In this document: piece after piece, positions 16,442 to 24,949 of the stretch
Numbering within the stretch: position 1 is the stretch's first letter
Layout: every line of letters begins with the position of its first letter
NCBI RefSeq assembly: GCF_016107575.1
Contig: NZ_JABAST010000029.1
Location: 1-38,060 of the forward strand
Reading direction: 5' to 3'
Origin: Psychrobacter faecalis
GTDB lineage: Bacteria > Pseudomonadota > Gammaproteobacteria > Pseudomonadales > Moraxellaceae
DNA length: 38,060 nt
Translations under genes and position numbers: made by a program
The notes under the pieces: model-generated
What the model saw: the letters and a program-made list of their open reading frames with translations, nothing else
What the model was told of the DNA's origin: nothing
Database searches by the model: none

Positions 16442-17575
16442 TTAGAAAATTGGCCTAAAAGCCCAAAGTCGTTGCGTTAGCACACGCACCTCTTTGGGCT
16501 TTTTATTATCAGAATTTTGAACGTTTTTAGCATTAACATCAGCGTTATTAGCATCATTGCTATTTTCATTACTGTTATTATTACTGCTATTTTCTTTTTC
16601 ACTATCAGCAGCCGTTTTGCTAATAATAACGGTCGCAAAGCGTTGTCTTGCCTGACCAACCGTCGCATTATCAGAGGCGGTAATAAGTGCCATAAAGGCT
16701 TGGCTATCAACCGCTAGTAATGGCGTCAAGGCTTTGCGCGGCTCTGCTTTTACACTACTTAATACGGGCAGTTGCCAAACATCATCGACAGAGCTAAAGG
16801 CTTGTTTTGCTCGCAACTCAACGATACTCTGCATTTGCTGGCTGCTCGCACCTTCTACCAAGGCAGCAAGCAAAACGGGACTGGCGGTATTAATATTAAT
16901 GGGTAAATAATATGGTACCGCCGTAATATAGGGACGCAGTGTCGCCAATACTTGCGCATCAACGCCCTTTACTTCTGCTAATTGATCGATACTAAGCAAC
17001 GCTTGGTTGGGTAAAGCTGTATCCGCTCCGCGATTGGACTGCTGAGCATATACTACATTTTCATCACCGCCATCTTGGTAGACTTCGCTGTCGGCATCTT
17101 GATAATCAAGTACCGCAACGGCGATATCAGGCTCTAAATTTAGCTGTGTAAGCAGCCTTTGAAAAACGGCCAAGGCAGCATTATCAACGGCGCCATTGTG
17201 ATATAAATTATTAATATTAAAACGACTGCCCTCATCGCGTAATTCGATGCCGATGCTATGTCCGCCTAGCGTATAAGGCGGTATTGGCTGCGCCCAAATA
17301 TCCTGCTCGCTATCGGTATCATTTAATTTAGCATCAGCACGAATCAAGGTAACGGCCAATTGCTGACCTGCATTAATATCTTGTAAGAGCTGGTTTTGGT
17401 CAAACAATAAGCCGCTACGCCGAATAGCAATCTTTTGGTTGGCAAGCATTGCCCCTGCAACCACAGTAATACTAACCACCAATAATAAAATAGTCAGCAG
17501 CGCGACGCCACGTTGTGAATCGGCTTTCATAGAGATTGTAGGCATCGTTGGCCTTATTCGTGGCTTATTTGGCAT
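16442..17575 (-). CDS. gspK: type II secretion minor pseudopilin GspK
   Basis: The 377-residue product fits GspK, the large pseudopilin capping the tip of the type II secretion pseudopilus. A prepilin-type N-terminus ends in RGVALLTILLLVV (probable cleavage after Gly23) and, like other GspK proteins, lacks the Glu at mature position 5. Downstream, DEGSRFNINNLYHNG, AVLDYQDADSEVYQDGGDE and ININTASPVLLAALV are typical GspK blocks. Near the C-terminus an Asn/Ser-rich tract (about residues 330-362) is unusual. Alternative ATGs at 17545 or 17530 would shorten the leader; both 17575 and 17545 have Shine-Dalgarno matches. It lies 12 bp after gspJ, and its 3' end overlaps a terminator for the convergent regulator. 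Confidence 0.92.
   Translation of the reverse strand: MPNKPRIRPTMPTISMKADSQRGVALLTILLLVVSITVVAGAMLANQKIAIRRSGLLFDQNQLLQDINAGQQLAVTLIRADAKLNDTDSEQDIWAQPIPPYTLGGHSIGIELRDEGSRFNINNLYHNGAVDNAALAVFQRLLTQLNLEPDIAVAVLDYQDADSEVYQDGGDENVVYAQQSNRGADTALPNQALLSIDQLAEVKGVDAQVLATLRPYITAVPYYLPININTASPVLLAALVEGASSQQMQSIVELRAKQAFSSVDDVWQLPVLSSVKAEPRKALTPLLAVDSQAFMALITASDNATVGQARQRFATVIISKTAADSEKENSSNNNSNENSNDANNADVNAKNVQNSDNKKPKEVRVLTQRLWAFRPIF
16457..16504 (+). terminator. terminator of the TetR gene, inside the gspK 3' end
   Basis: AAAAGCCCAAAG (16457-16468) pairs with CTTTGGGCTTTT (16492-16503), 12 bp, with a smaller TGCGT/ACGCA stem in the loop. The T-run is on the plus strand, downstream of the TetR stop at 16394. 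The sequence codes for the last residues of GspK on the other strand. Confidence 0.7.
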
Positions 17576-17587
17576 AAATAGCCTCTA

Positions 17588-18484
17588 TCATTGACCAAAT
17601 GGGGCATTTTCAGTAGCGTTGCCTGATTTATTGTTTTCTACATTGCCATTGGCTGCATTATCGTTATTGGTGCCGTTATTATTTTTATCACCGCTATTAG
17701 CATTAGGATTGTTAGGCGTGTTTTTGTGACTGGTATTTGTACTGATATTTGGTATTGGCTGCGGCGTCAGTGCCCATTGCCAAGTGATCGGCATATCCTG
17801 ATACGTAAAGTTAAGCGCAATCCCTTTTGGTAACAGTATAGTCTCAGACGTTTTATTGGCTGAATTCGCCAACTGCCCTGATACGGTATTATTACTGGTA
17901 CTGTTATTGCTGCTGCTATCTTTATTGGGAAATTTGGCGCTTAATTCAGGTAAATAAGCTTGCCAGCGCCCTGCCGTGACGCCTTCAAGCAATACACTAT
18001 CTAGGCTAATGCTGTCACTGCCACCAGCAAGACTGTTATATTGACGGCGAATTAAGCGCTCATCGGCAAAAATGTATTCGATATGCTGCACACTTGCGCT
18101 GCTTTGATAACGTGGGTCGGGGTCGGCAAAACGCATAAAGCTGATACGTTCAGCATCTAGACTCATAAAAGGTTCGGGCGCTGGTGCGTTTTCTTGATTG
18201 CTATTATTAGTATTATTCGTTGCGGCGTTATTGGACGAGGCGTTATTAATTGAAGAATTAGCACCCTGCGTATCCACTGCCTGATAAGGAATCATTTGGT
18301 TCATATCTTGCTGTAATTGCAAATAGGCATATTGCAAAACTGCTAAATTATCCGCATGAAATTGCGCCCGTTCACGCGCACGGTTAACGCCATCAAATAC
18401 TTTCCAGCCAGCCACCGCTAACATGGCAAATATCGCCATCGCCACCATCAGCTCAAGCAAAGTAAATCCATGATTTGATTTCAT
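17588..18484 (-). CDS. gspJ: type II secretion minor pseudopilin GspJ
   Basis: The 298-residue protein opens with the prepilin signal MKSNHG|FTLLELMVAMAIF: cleavage after Gly6, Glu at mature position 5, then the hydrophobic helix. ARERAQFHADNLAVLQYAYLQLQQDMNQM and the later DAERISFMRFADPDP and RLIRRQYNSL match GspJ. GspJ helps GspI and GspK form the pseudopilus tip complex. Asn-rich low-complexity stretches occur near residues 78-97 and 195-210, and especially over the C-terminal ~50 residues, which read like a disordered tail. Its ATG overlaps the gspI stop by four bases (ATGA), indicating coupling in an operon gspH-I-J-K. Confidence 0.93.
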   Translation of the reverse strand: MKSNHGFTLLELMVAMAIFAMLAVAGWKVFDGVNRARERAQFHADNLAVLQYAYLQLQQDMNQMIPYQAVDTQGANSSINNASSNNAATNNTNNSNQENAPAPEPFMSLDAERISFMRFADPDPRYQSSASVQHIEYIFADERLIRRQYNSLAGGSDSISLDSVLLEGVTAGRWQAYLPELSAKFPNKDSSSNNSTSNNTVSGQLANSANKTSETILLPKGIALNFTYQDMPITWQWALTPQPIPNISTNTSHKNTPNNPNANSGDKNNNGTNNDNAANGNVENNKSGNATENAPFGQ

Positions 18485-18960
18485 GGATTGCCTCTATCTG
18501 GCGTTAGACCGCTCAAATCCAAACTACCAACCTCCTGCTCAGCGTTACTTAACATCACGTTGATATCCGTCACTGCGCTGCGTGCCTGTCCATCTATAAT
18601 GGGCGCAACAGCGATATTTACCTGCTTTAATGCAGGTGTGATGGCGTCCGTGGCGGTCATTGTCACTTGCCAATCACGACCTTGGGTATTGATAGTTTGG
18701 GTTTTATTGGCCGTCAGCCACGTATCTTGAATACGCAAATCTGCTGCCGCGTTTTGTGCGACAAACTGCGCCAGCGTACGAGTACGTAAAACATCAACTG
18801 AGCTTAAATACGCACTACTCGCACGGCTCGCGGCAACGGCAACGACGGCTAGAATCGCTAAAGCAACCATGACCTCAATCAGGGTAAATCCGCGCTCATA
18901 TTTTGATAGAGCGGGCTTTAGGTTTGTATAGGTATGTTCGGCCTTATTATTATCTATCAT
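18481..18960 (-). CDS. gspI: type II secretion minor pseudopilin GspI
   Basis: The 159-residue protein has a 24-residue leader ending in KYERG|FTLIEVMVALAILAVVA, with Glu at mature position 5. The short pseudopilin domain that follows (LAQFVAQNAAADLRIQDTW, then GRDWQVTMTAT) is GspI-like. GspI starts tip-complex assembly with GspJ and GspK. The start is three bases after the gspH stop, and the 3' end overlaps gspJ by four bases. The leader is longer than in many GspI proteins but begins at the only ATG available. Confidence 0.93.
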   Translation of the reverse strand: MIDNNKAEHTYTNLKPALSKYERGFTLIEVMVALAILAVVAVAASRASSAYLSSVDVLRTRTLAQFVAQNAAADLRIQDTWLTANKTQTINTQGRDWQVTMTATDAITPALKQVNIAVAPIIDGQARSAVTDINVMLSNAEQEVGSLDLSGLTPDRGNP

Positions 18961-18963
18961 AAG

Positions 18964-19668
18964 TTAGCGCCCTTGCCCTATCGACATACTACCATCGGGC
19001 ATAATTGTAATCACCTCGCCCACCAAACGCGAATTATGACGCACCTCTATTGTTACCGGTGTGGCCTGACCTGTGCCAAACCATAGTACTTGCGGTACAT
19101 TTTGCTCGGTAAACCACGGCTGCAGCGCTTGCGTTTGTTCTGCGTTTGACTGACTACTCGCATCCAAGCTTTGCACGCTTAAGCTCACACCCATAGGCAA
19201 GGCAGGCAGACTAACTTCTGGCTCAACCTCCCAACTTGGTGTGGGCACTTTATCTGTAGCAGCTGATATATTCGTCAAATCTGCTGACAGCTCCATGGCG
19301 TTCTTAGGCGTACTATCGCCTCTAGAAGACGTAGAATCTTGAGTTTGATAAGCAATATACGGATTTGATAGCGTGACAATGACAGGCGTCATTTGACCTT
19401 GTTTATCGGATTGTAAGCTTAGACCCATAGGCGCCATACGCTCAGCCGATAAAAGTCGTACATAGCTCAGAGAATCTGTTAAATGCTCATAAAAGGCGCG
19501 GTTTTTGCGTGACTCACTGCTACCGACCGACAAGCTCATCATGCCAGCAAATATAGATAAAATAACGACCACCACTACTATTTCTACAAGGGTAAAGCCC
19601 GCTTGCCCGATACGGATGTGCGCGTGAGAGACTGTGATTGAAGATATAGAGGAAGTCGGTTTTGACAT
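18964..19668 (-). CDS. gspH: type II secretion minor pseudopilin GspH
   Basis: The 234-residue product has an unusually long 24-residue leader ending in IGQAG|FTLVEIVVVVVILSIFAGMM, with Glu at mature position 5. SRKNRAFYEHLTDSLSYVRLLSAERMAPMGLSLQ and the C-terminal RHNSRLVGEVITIMPDG are typical of GspH/FimT-like pseudopilins. It is the first gene of the minus-strand gspH-I-J-K unit; the major pseudopilin gspG, usually just upstream, is absent. A promoter must lie in 19669-19871, but no clear elements were identified. Ser/Thr-rich central loops make it longer than many homologues. Confidence 0.88.
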   Translation of the reverse strand: MSKPTSSISSITVSHAHIRIGQAGFTLVEIVVVVVILSIFAGMMSLSVGSSESRKNRAFYEHLTDSLSYVRLLSAERMAPMGLSLQSDKQGQMTPVIVTLSNPYIAYQTQDSTSSRGDSTPKNAMELSADLTNISAATDKVPTPSWEVEPEVSLPALPMGVSLSVQSLDASSQSNAEQTQALQPWFTEQNVPQVLWFGTGQATPVTIEVRHNSRLVGEVITIMPDGSMSIGQGR

Positions 19669-19871
19669 ACAGAAGTCATCTAGAATGGCGTCACCTTATT
19701 AAAAATAACGCTATATTGAATGGTATACAAACGACGAAAGACATGACGAGTTATAAAAACTATGACTTCGTACACATGTTAAAAGATAAATTTAACGTGT
19801 TGCCATACAGAAGATAACAACACGGACCGTTATAAAATAATAGTTGACTGCGTTTAAAATAGAATAAAAAG

Positions 19872-20555
19872 CTAGTAATTGGTATTACGGTGCTCTTCTG
19901 ATTCAGTATCGATTTGCTCTACCAATTCTTGCATATCTTCATCCATGACTTCATCATCGGCCGCTGGATAATGGCTTGGCAACTCAAGCATTTGCTGCAC
20001 AAAAGCATAACGCAAGGTATCACGGCGTCCTAAATAGCGCTGATAAAAGCTTGAGTTTAATAATCCTGCGCCGCCCTGACCCATCGCCCAAATCGAGGAC
20101 AAATAATCGCGCGTACTTAGACTACTGTGCTGCTCTTGAAGATACGCGCTGATAATATCAATCAAACGTTTCATGCGCTGACGGCGTATATCATAAAGCT
20201 CACCGAACAGGCGATTCAGACCCGTCACCGATGCCGCCAAACGCTCTTCGATTTGGTTAAGGAGCATGGCTTTTTGCGGATTAAATAGTTGCTGGAAAAT
20301 CATCCGCGCGACGCCTGCCGATGGACAGTCATCAATACGATTGATCTCAAACAATTGCTCTTCATAACGGATAATAATACGCAGGTAGAGCTCATCTTTA
20401 CTGGAGAAATGCTTATATAAGGTGCCTTTAGCCAAATCAAGCTGGTCTGCCAAACTGTCCAAAGTGATATCACCATCGCCTGACTCAAGTAGCAATTGCT
20501 CCGCCATCGCTAAGATATTCTCTTCTCGTGCCTTGAACTGGTGCTGACGACTCAT
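19872..20555 (-). CDS. TetR-family transcriptional regulator, target unknown
   Basis: The 227-residue protein has a standard TetR DNA-binding domain at residues ~10-57 (ILAMAEQLLLESGDGDITLDSLADQLDLAKGTLYKHFSSKDELY). The remaining helical part is the ligand-binding domain and ends in a strongly acidic tail (DDEVMDEDMQELVEQIDTESEEH). AGGAG five bases before the ATG supports the start. It sits between tatD and gspH on the same strand with gaps of over 200 bp on both sides, so it is probably transcribed separately. Neither ligand nor targets can be read from the sequence; a palindrome 69 bp upstream (20624-20638) is a possible autoregulatory site. Confidence 0.9.
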   Translation of the reverse strand: MSRQHQFKAREENILAMAEQLLLESGDGDITLDSLADQLDLAKGTLYKHFSSKDELYLRIIIRYEEQLFEINRIDDCPSAGVARMIFQQLFNPQKAMLLNQIEERLAASVTGLNRLFGELYDIRRQRMKRLIDIISAYLQEQHSSLSTRDYLSSIWAMGQGGAGLLNSSFYQRYLGRRDTLRYAFVQQMLELPSHYPAADDEVMDEDMQELVEQIDTESEEHRNTNY

Positions 20556-20623
20556 AATTTCTCCTAAAAACTGACAATATCATGCATACCACCGTCCCTT
20601 TTGTCAGTGTATTGGCAGTACGC

Positions 20624-20638
20624 TTATAAATTTTATAA
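20624..20638. promoter_or_regulatory. AT-rich perfect palindrome upstream of a TetR gene
   Basis: TTATAAA-T-TTTATAA is a perfect 15-bp odd palindrome upstream of the TetR gene at 20555. TetR operators are often palindromes of about this size, but an AT-rich palindrome can also be part of a promoter. The assignment is weak. Confidence 0.25.
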
Positions 20639-20787
20639 CGGCTACGCCAATACCATCAAAGGCAATATGCTTATGTTTGCTAAATAGTCATTGATAATCA
20701 TAGGGTTAAGTTCAGCATCAAAAACACATTCAACACAGAACTACAAGACAAGCCTATAAATGACTGATTGGTCATAGCATAACCATT

Positions 20788-21576
20788 TTAGTGATACTGT
20801 GCCAGTAAATTTTCAAAGTTTTTTGCAGTCAATGCGCCGACTTCCTCGCCACTACAGCCATATAGTTGGGCAAGATAGCTTGCCACATATGGCACGTATG
20901 CCGGCTCATTAGGCCGGCCACGTTTAGGAACTGGTGCTAAATACGGGCTATCGGTTTCGATAAGTATTCTGTCTTTGGGCATATTTTTTGCGGCATCTTG
21001 AATCATTTGCGCACTTTTAAAACTGACGATACCTGAGAATGAAATATAAAACCCTAAGTCTAATGCGCGTTTTGCGGTTTCCCAGTCTTCAGTAAAGCAA
21101 TGGATAATACCGTGTTCAGCGCCTTCTGCTTTTAGGATATCAAGCGTATCTTCTTTGGCGTCACGCATATGCACGACAAGCGGTTTCTTTAGCTGTTGGC
21201 TGGCATGGATATGACGCGCAAGGCTGGCTTGTTGCTCTTTTTTATTTTCCGTCGACCAGTAATAGTCCAGCCCCGTCTCCCCTATCGCCCACACGTGCTC
21301 AGCATCAGCCGTTTCTATCAAGCGCTCAACTGTCGCTGACTGCAATACGTTAATATCTTCACAAGGATGAATACCGACGCTCATACCAAGATTTAGCGCC
21401 TCGTCATTATAAGTGCTGACAATATTGGCAATCTCATCGTATTCAGCAAAATCACACATAATTGCCATCGCACGATTAACATTCGCCTCTTTCATCGCCG
21501 CAATCGCGCCGGACAATTGACCATCATACTTGGTTAAATCCAAACGGTTTAGATGGCAATGCGTATCTGTAAACAT
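20788..21576 (-). CDS. TatD-family metal-dependent hydrolase (YcfH-like DNase)
   Basis: The start is set at the ATG of 21576 (MFTDTHCHL), seven bases after GAG; a TTG two codons earlier is less likely. The 262-residue TIM-barrel protein has all TatD metal-binding landmarks in order: DTHCHL near residue 4, GETGLDYYW (Glu), VVHMRDAKED (His), IIHCFTED (His) and ETDSPYLAPVPKRGRPNEPAYV (Asp) near residue 203. TatD proteins are 3'-5' exonucleases or related hydrolases acting in the cytoplasm. The neighbours tmk/holB seen in many genomes are absent here. No target is implied by the context. Confidence 0.93.
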   Translation of the reverse strand: MFTDTHCHLNRLDLTKYDGQLSGAIAAMKEANVNRAMAIMCDFAEYDEIANIVSTYNDEALNLGMSVGIHPCEDINVLQSATVERLIETADAEHVWAIGETGLDYYWSTENKKEQQASLARHIHASQQLKKPLVVHMRDAKEDTLDILKAEGAEHGIIHCFTEDWETAKRALDLGFYISFSGIVSFKSAQMIQDAAKNMPKDRILIETDSPYLAPVPKRGRPNEPAYVPYVASYLAQLYGCSGEEVGALTAKNFENLLAQYH

Positions 21577-21651
21577 AAACAATCTCGTTAATAAAAATCA
21601 ATAAATAGAATTATCTTAAAATATGGATTTGGTAATAGTAATAGTATTAAT

Positions 21652-21727
21652 TGCTCTGATAAGCCGGCTTTTCAAGTCGTGTTTAACAAACGTCTATATA
21701 AAGGCTTTTTTATCAGAGCATTTTTTT
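21652..21727 (+). terminator. long hairpin with T-run between tatD and gspE
   Basis: TGCTCTGATAA (21652-21662) and TTATCAGAGCA (21710-21720) are perfect 11-bp inverted repeats 47 bases apart, followed on the plus strand by seven T. The loop starts with the palindrome AAGCCGGCTT, overlapping the left arm (21661-21670). The T-run is on the plus strand although both flanking genes are on the minus strand, so it is not a normal terminator for gspE. A plus-strand small RNA end or a remnant element are alternatives. Confidence 0.4.
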
Positions 21728-21770
21728 AAAGAATAGTTTTTTTGAATGAGGCGTATTTTAGAGACGTCCT

Positions 21771-23558
21771 TTAATGCAGCGGCACCACACGCATCACCTC
21801 TTCTATGGTCGTTAACCCTTCGCTAATACGCTTTGCTCCCGATAAACGTAGCGGCTGCACGCCTTCGCGGTACGCTTGCTGCTTCAACGTATCCAAATTG
21901 GCATCGGCTGCGACCAATTTTTTTAGCTCATTGGATAACGGCATAATCTCGTACAGACCAACGCGACCTTGATAACCCGTATGGCGACAGTGCTCACAGC
22001 CCTGCGCCTTATAAACTTGCGCAGGCACTGGGGCGCGCCAAGGTTGCACCAATTCTTGCCATTGGATAGCAATCTCGCTATCTGTGCTTACATCAACGGC
22101 TTGCTTACAATGCGGGCATAACGTCCGTAATAAGCGCTGTGCCATTACCCCCAATATCGTTGCTGAGGTTAAAAATGGCTGAATACCCAAATCATGTAAA
22201 CGGGTAATAGAGCTTGGTGCGTCGTTGGTATGCAACGTTGATAGCACTAAATACCCCGTCAAAGACGCTTGCACTGCCATATTGGCAGTCTCAGCATCGC
22301 GAATTTCACCGACCATAATAATGTCTGGGTCTTGGCGCATCAAAGAACGAATACTATCGGCAAAATGCAAATCAACCCCAGGATTGACCTGCATTTGATT
22401 AAAAGCGGGCTCAATCATCTCAATAGGATCTTCAATGGTACAGACATTGACCTGCTCGGTAGCGAGCTGCTTAAGCGTACTATATAAAGTGGTGGTTTTA
22501 CCAGAACCCGTCGGACCCGTCACCAAGATAATCCCATTAGGATGGGCGGTCAGCTCATGCCACGTTTCAAGCTGCTTACCCGACAGGCCAAGCTGGGCAA
22601 ACGAGCGCACCAGCACTTCTGGATCAAATACCCGCATGACAAGCTTTTCACCAAAAGCAGTCGGCATGGTAGAGAGACGAAGCTCGGTCTCTAAGCCTTT
22701 GGGTGTACGGGTTTTTAGGCGTCCATCTTGCGGCTTGCGCTTTTCTGCGACATTGAGCCGTCCCAAAATTTTGATACGGGCGGTCACCGCCACTATAATG
22801 GCAAGCGGCATCTCATAGACACTATGCAGCACCCCATCGATACGAAAGCGCACCTTGCCTGTTTCGCGGCGTGGCTCTAGATGAATATCACTGGCACGCT
22901 GCTCAAAAGCATATTGCAATAGCCAATCGACCACTTTGACAATATGTTGGTCATTGGCATCGGGATTGGCATTATCGCCGAGCTGCAACAAAGCTTCGAC
23001 GTTGGTGACGTCCGCTGCCGCGCGCTTATGTAGGGAGTTTGCGCCCGCAATCGCTTGCGTGACTTGATAAAACTCTTGGCGATAGCGATTGATTTGTTCA
23101 GGATTGATAAAGACCGTGCGATAGCTTTTTGATTTAATAAGCTTTTCAATATTGCCATGCCAGTCGGTATAAAATGGCTGGTCAGTACCAATAACCACTT
23201 CATCAAGCGTCACTTCAATCGGTAAAATGTGCTGCGAGCGCGCATATTCAAACGACATCAGCTGCGTTACCGCCGGTACATCGACCTTTAACGGGTCAAT
23301 ACGCACCAGCGGCATATCTGCTTTGGCAGCCAGCCACTGATTGAGCCACGCCAGCGTCAATTTATTCTCAGAATTATTATTAAGCGCGTGACCATTTGGC
23401 AGCCCAAACTCGCTAATCGTAATCAGCGGATGCTGCACCTTGTTACGGCGACTGGTAATGACAAGGTTATAGCCGCGTTGATCAATCACCCTATCTGCCA
23501 ACAACTCGTCTAGGCACCAACGCAAATCAATCACGATCGAATATTTTTGAGCAGACAT
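21771..23558 (-). CDS. gspE: type II secretion/type IV pilus-type assembly ATPase, GspE-like
   Basis: The 595-residue product is a GspE/PulE/PilB-family ATPase. An N-terminal docking domain covers residues ~1-180. The catalytic part has ASDIHLEPRRETGKVRFRID, Walker A GPTGSGKTTTLYS near residues 345-357, the Asp box TIEDPIE, Walker B IIMVGEIRDAETANMAVQAS and LSTLHTNDAPSSITRL. A zinc-binding four-Cys module (CPHCKQ near 482, CEHCRHTGYQGRVGLYEI near 521) is complete. This layout suits GspE, powering pseudopilus assembly, and the nearby pseudopilin genes support that reading. PilB is possible but would normally sit with pilC/pilD. It is transcribed alone, upstream of tatD. Confidence 0.85.
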   Translation of the reverse strand: MSAQKYSIVIDLRWCLDELLADRVIDQRGYNLVITSRRNKVQHPLITISEFGLPNGHALNNNSENKLTLAWLNQWLAAKADMPLVRIDPLKVDVPAVTQLMSFEYARSQHILPIEVTLDEVVIGTDQPFYTDWHGNIEKLIKSKSYRTVFINPEQINRYRQEFYQVTQAIAGANSLHKRAAADVTNVEALLQLGDNANPDANDQHIVKVVDWLLQYAFEQRASDIHLEPRRETGKVRFRIDGVLHSVYEMPLAIIVAVTARIKILGRLNVAEKRKPQDGRLKTRTPKGLETELRLSTMPTAFGEKLVMRVFDPEVLVRSFAQLGLSGKQLETWHELTAHPNGIILVTGPTGSGKTTTLYSTLKQLATEQVNVCTIEDPIEMIEPAFNQMQVNPGVDLHFADSIRSLMRQDPDIIMVGEIRDAETANMAVQASLTGYLVLSTLHTNDAPSSITRLHDLGIQPFLTSATILGVMAQRLLRTLCPHCKQAVDVSTDSEIAIQWQELVQPWRAPVPAQVYKAQGCEHCRHTGYQGRVGLYEIMPLSNELKKLVAADANLDTLKQQAYREGVQPLRLSGAKRISEGLTTIEEVMRVVPLH

Positions 23559-23628
23559 AGTTATCTTCTTTTATAGTTTTATTCTTATAAGATTTAGAGC
23601 ATTTAGTCGGCAGCGATGTTTACTTTCA

Positions 23629-24504
23629 TTATACTGTGACAATATTCATTATCTGCAATTCACCTGAGTCCAGAAACTGGAAACTGACATCAACCGATTT
23701 ATAGCGCATAACAAATGACGACTCTGTCTCTGTACGTCGATAAGCAGGGCGCGGGTCTTGCGCTATCAAGGCTTTAATCGTATCGAGATCAGACATCAAT
23801 AACTGTTTTTGGGTATTATAAATGACCGCTTTAACCGTTAACTTCTCATCTTTAGCGTTTTTTTCTACACCATTGGCAAACCTTTGAATGGCGATAATTT
23901 GCCCAAACTGCTCATAAGCCGATTCGGTAATCGTCACGTCCAACAAGTGCGGTGCCGAAGGCGCAAATCCGCTTTGAGCATCAGGCAAGGCATCACTATA
24001 AGCCACGTAAGGCTTGATATCGATAATCGGCGTCCCATCTATCATATCAGCCCCGCTAATAATAAGTAACACCCGTCCTTCGACAATCTCGATGCGCTTT
24101 AGTTTGACCACAGACAACCCTAGCGCAGATGGACGATACATACTGCGGCTGGCAAATACACCTGTTTTTTGATTGCCACCCAAACGCGGCGGACGCACCT
24201 GAGGACGAAAACTACTATCATTTTTGTCTTGCTGCTTATTATTGAGTGAATGCTTGTGTTTATCCAATTTGTCTTTATATAAATAGTTATGATGAAACTG
24301 CCAACTGATCCAAATATGGCTAAAATCTTCCAGTCCGGCAAATGCCGCTGGCGTATCATACGGCGCGAGCATTTCAATCACACTAGTCATAACCACAAGA
24401 TTTGGCTGCCTCGGTGCGCCAAACTTTTGTGACAGCGGCGCACGGTGGTAACCAATAATGGGCGATATATGATAGTTAATAGCGGCGGAAGTCTGACAAG
24501 TCAT
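23629..24504 (-). CDS. trmO: tRNA (N6-threonylcarbamoyladenosine-37-N6)-methyltransferase TrmO
   Basis: The 291-residue protein matches TrmO (formerly TsaA/YaeB), which methylates t6A37 in certain tRNAs using S-adenosylmethionine. The N-terminal beta-barrel shows PIIGYHRAPLSQKFGAPRQPNLV, LAPYDTPAAFAGLEDFSHIWISWQFH and RPQVRPPRLGGNQKTGVFASRSMYRPSALGLSVVKL, all characteristic. The C-terminal domain contains LIAQDPRPAYRR, another TrmO hallmark. A Lys/Asn-rich insert (about residues 76-96) separates two conserved blocks. It is divergent from fpr across a 445-bp region. Only a weak Shine-Dalgarno (GGGA) precedes the ATG. Confidence 0.93.
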   Translation of the reverse strand: MTCQTSAAINYHISPIIGYHRAPLSQKFGAPRQPNLVVMTSVIEMLAPYDTPAAFAGLEDFSHIWISWQFHHNYLYKDKLDKHKHSLNNKQQDKNDSSFRPQVRPPRLGGNQKTGVFASRSMYRPSALGLSVVKLKRIEIVEGRVLLIISGADMIDGTPIIDIKPYVAYSDALPDAQSGFAPSAPHLLDVTITESAYEQFGQIIAIQRFANGVEKNAKDEKLTVKAVIYNTQKQLLMSDLDTIKALIAQDPRPAYRRTETESSFVMRYKSVDVSFQFLDSGELQIMNIVTV

Positions 24505-24949
24505 AAATCAAATCCCAAAAGTAAATAGCTGATAATACATGGCATGCGGCAATGATAGAAAATTATTCGCTAACGATATTCCATTTTATCATGGTACAGA
24601 CAGGCAGCTAGGCGGATTTTTATTTTAAAGTTTGTTATGATGAGCGAGAAATTTATTGAGAATGGCTTGCATTCATAAAGGGCAGGTTTATAAAGTACAA
24701 GCAGCAAAGTTTACTTTTACGGGCAGCGCTGTTGTTTGCTAGAATCTGACGCCTTATAAAACCTGATAATAATGTTAAAATAACGGTTTTTTATCCGTGT
24801 CATTTGCTTAACATGTCATTTGCTTATTAGCCTGAACTGATAATTGATAAGCGCTTAATCTTATTCACACTTTTTATTACTTTAAAAATTTTTGTTTACC
24901 ACCATTTTTAATGGGCGAATACACATTACCACTTACTAACGAGGGCTTT
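24505..24949. other. divergent trmO-fpr intergenic region
   Basis: This 445-bp AT-rich stretch has no plausible coding frame. It contains a 13-bp direct repeat (24798-24826) and the palindrome TAAGCGCTTA at 24848-24857 within the last 160 bp before fpr, both candidate control sites. I see no RNA gene or terminator. It is unusually long for divergent housekeeping genes. Confidence 0.5.
24798..24826 (+). promoter_or_regulatory. 13-bp direct repeat upstream of fpr
   Basis: TGTCATTTGCTTA occurs at 24798-24810 and again at 24814-24826, a 16-bp period. It lies about 125 bp before the fpr start and may bind an activator; no known motif is claimed. Confidence 0.35.

Noticed and set aside
22435..22818. 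Plus-strand 127-codon frame inside gspE
   Set aside because: It overlaps the Walker A region of gspE on the other strand, has a biased composition typical of shadow frames, and no upstream signal.
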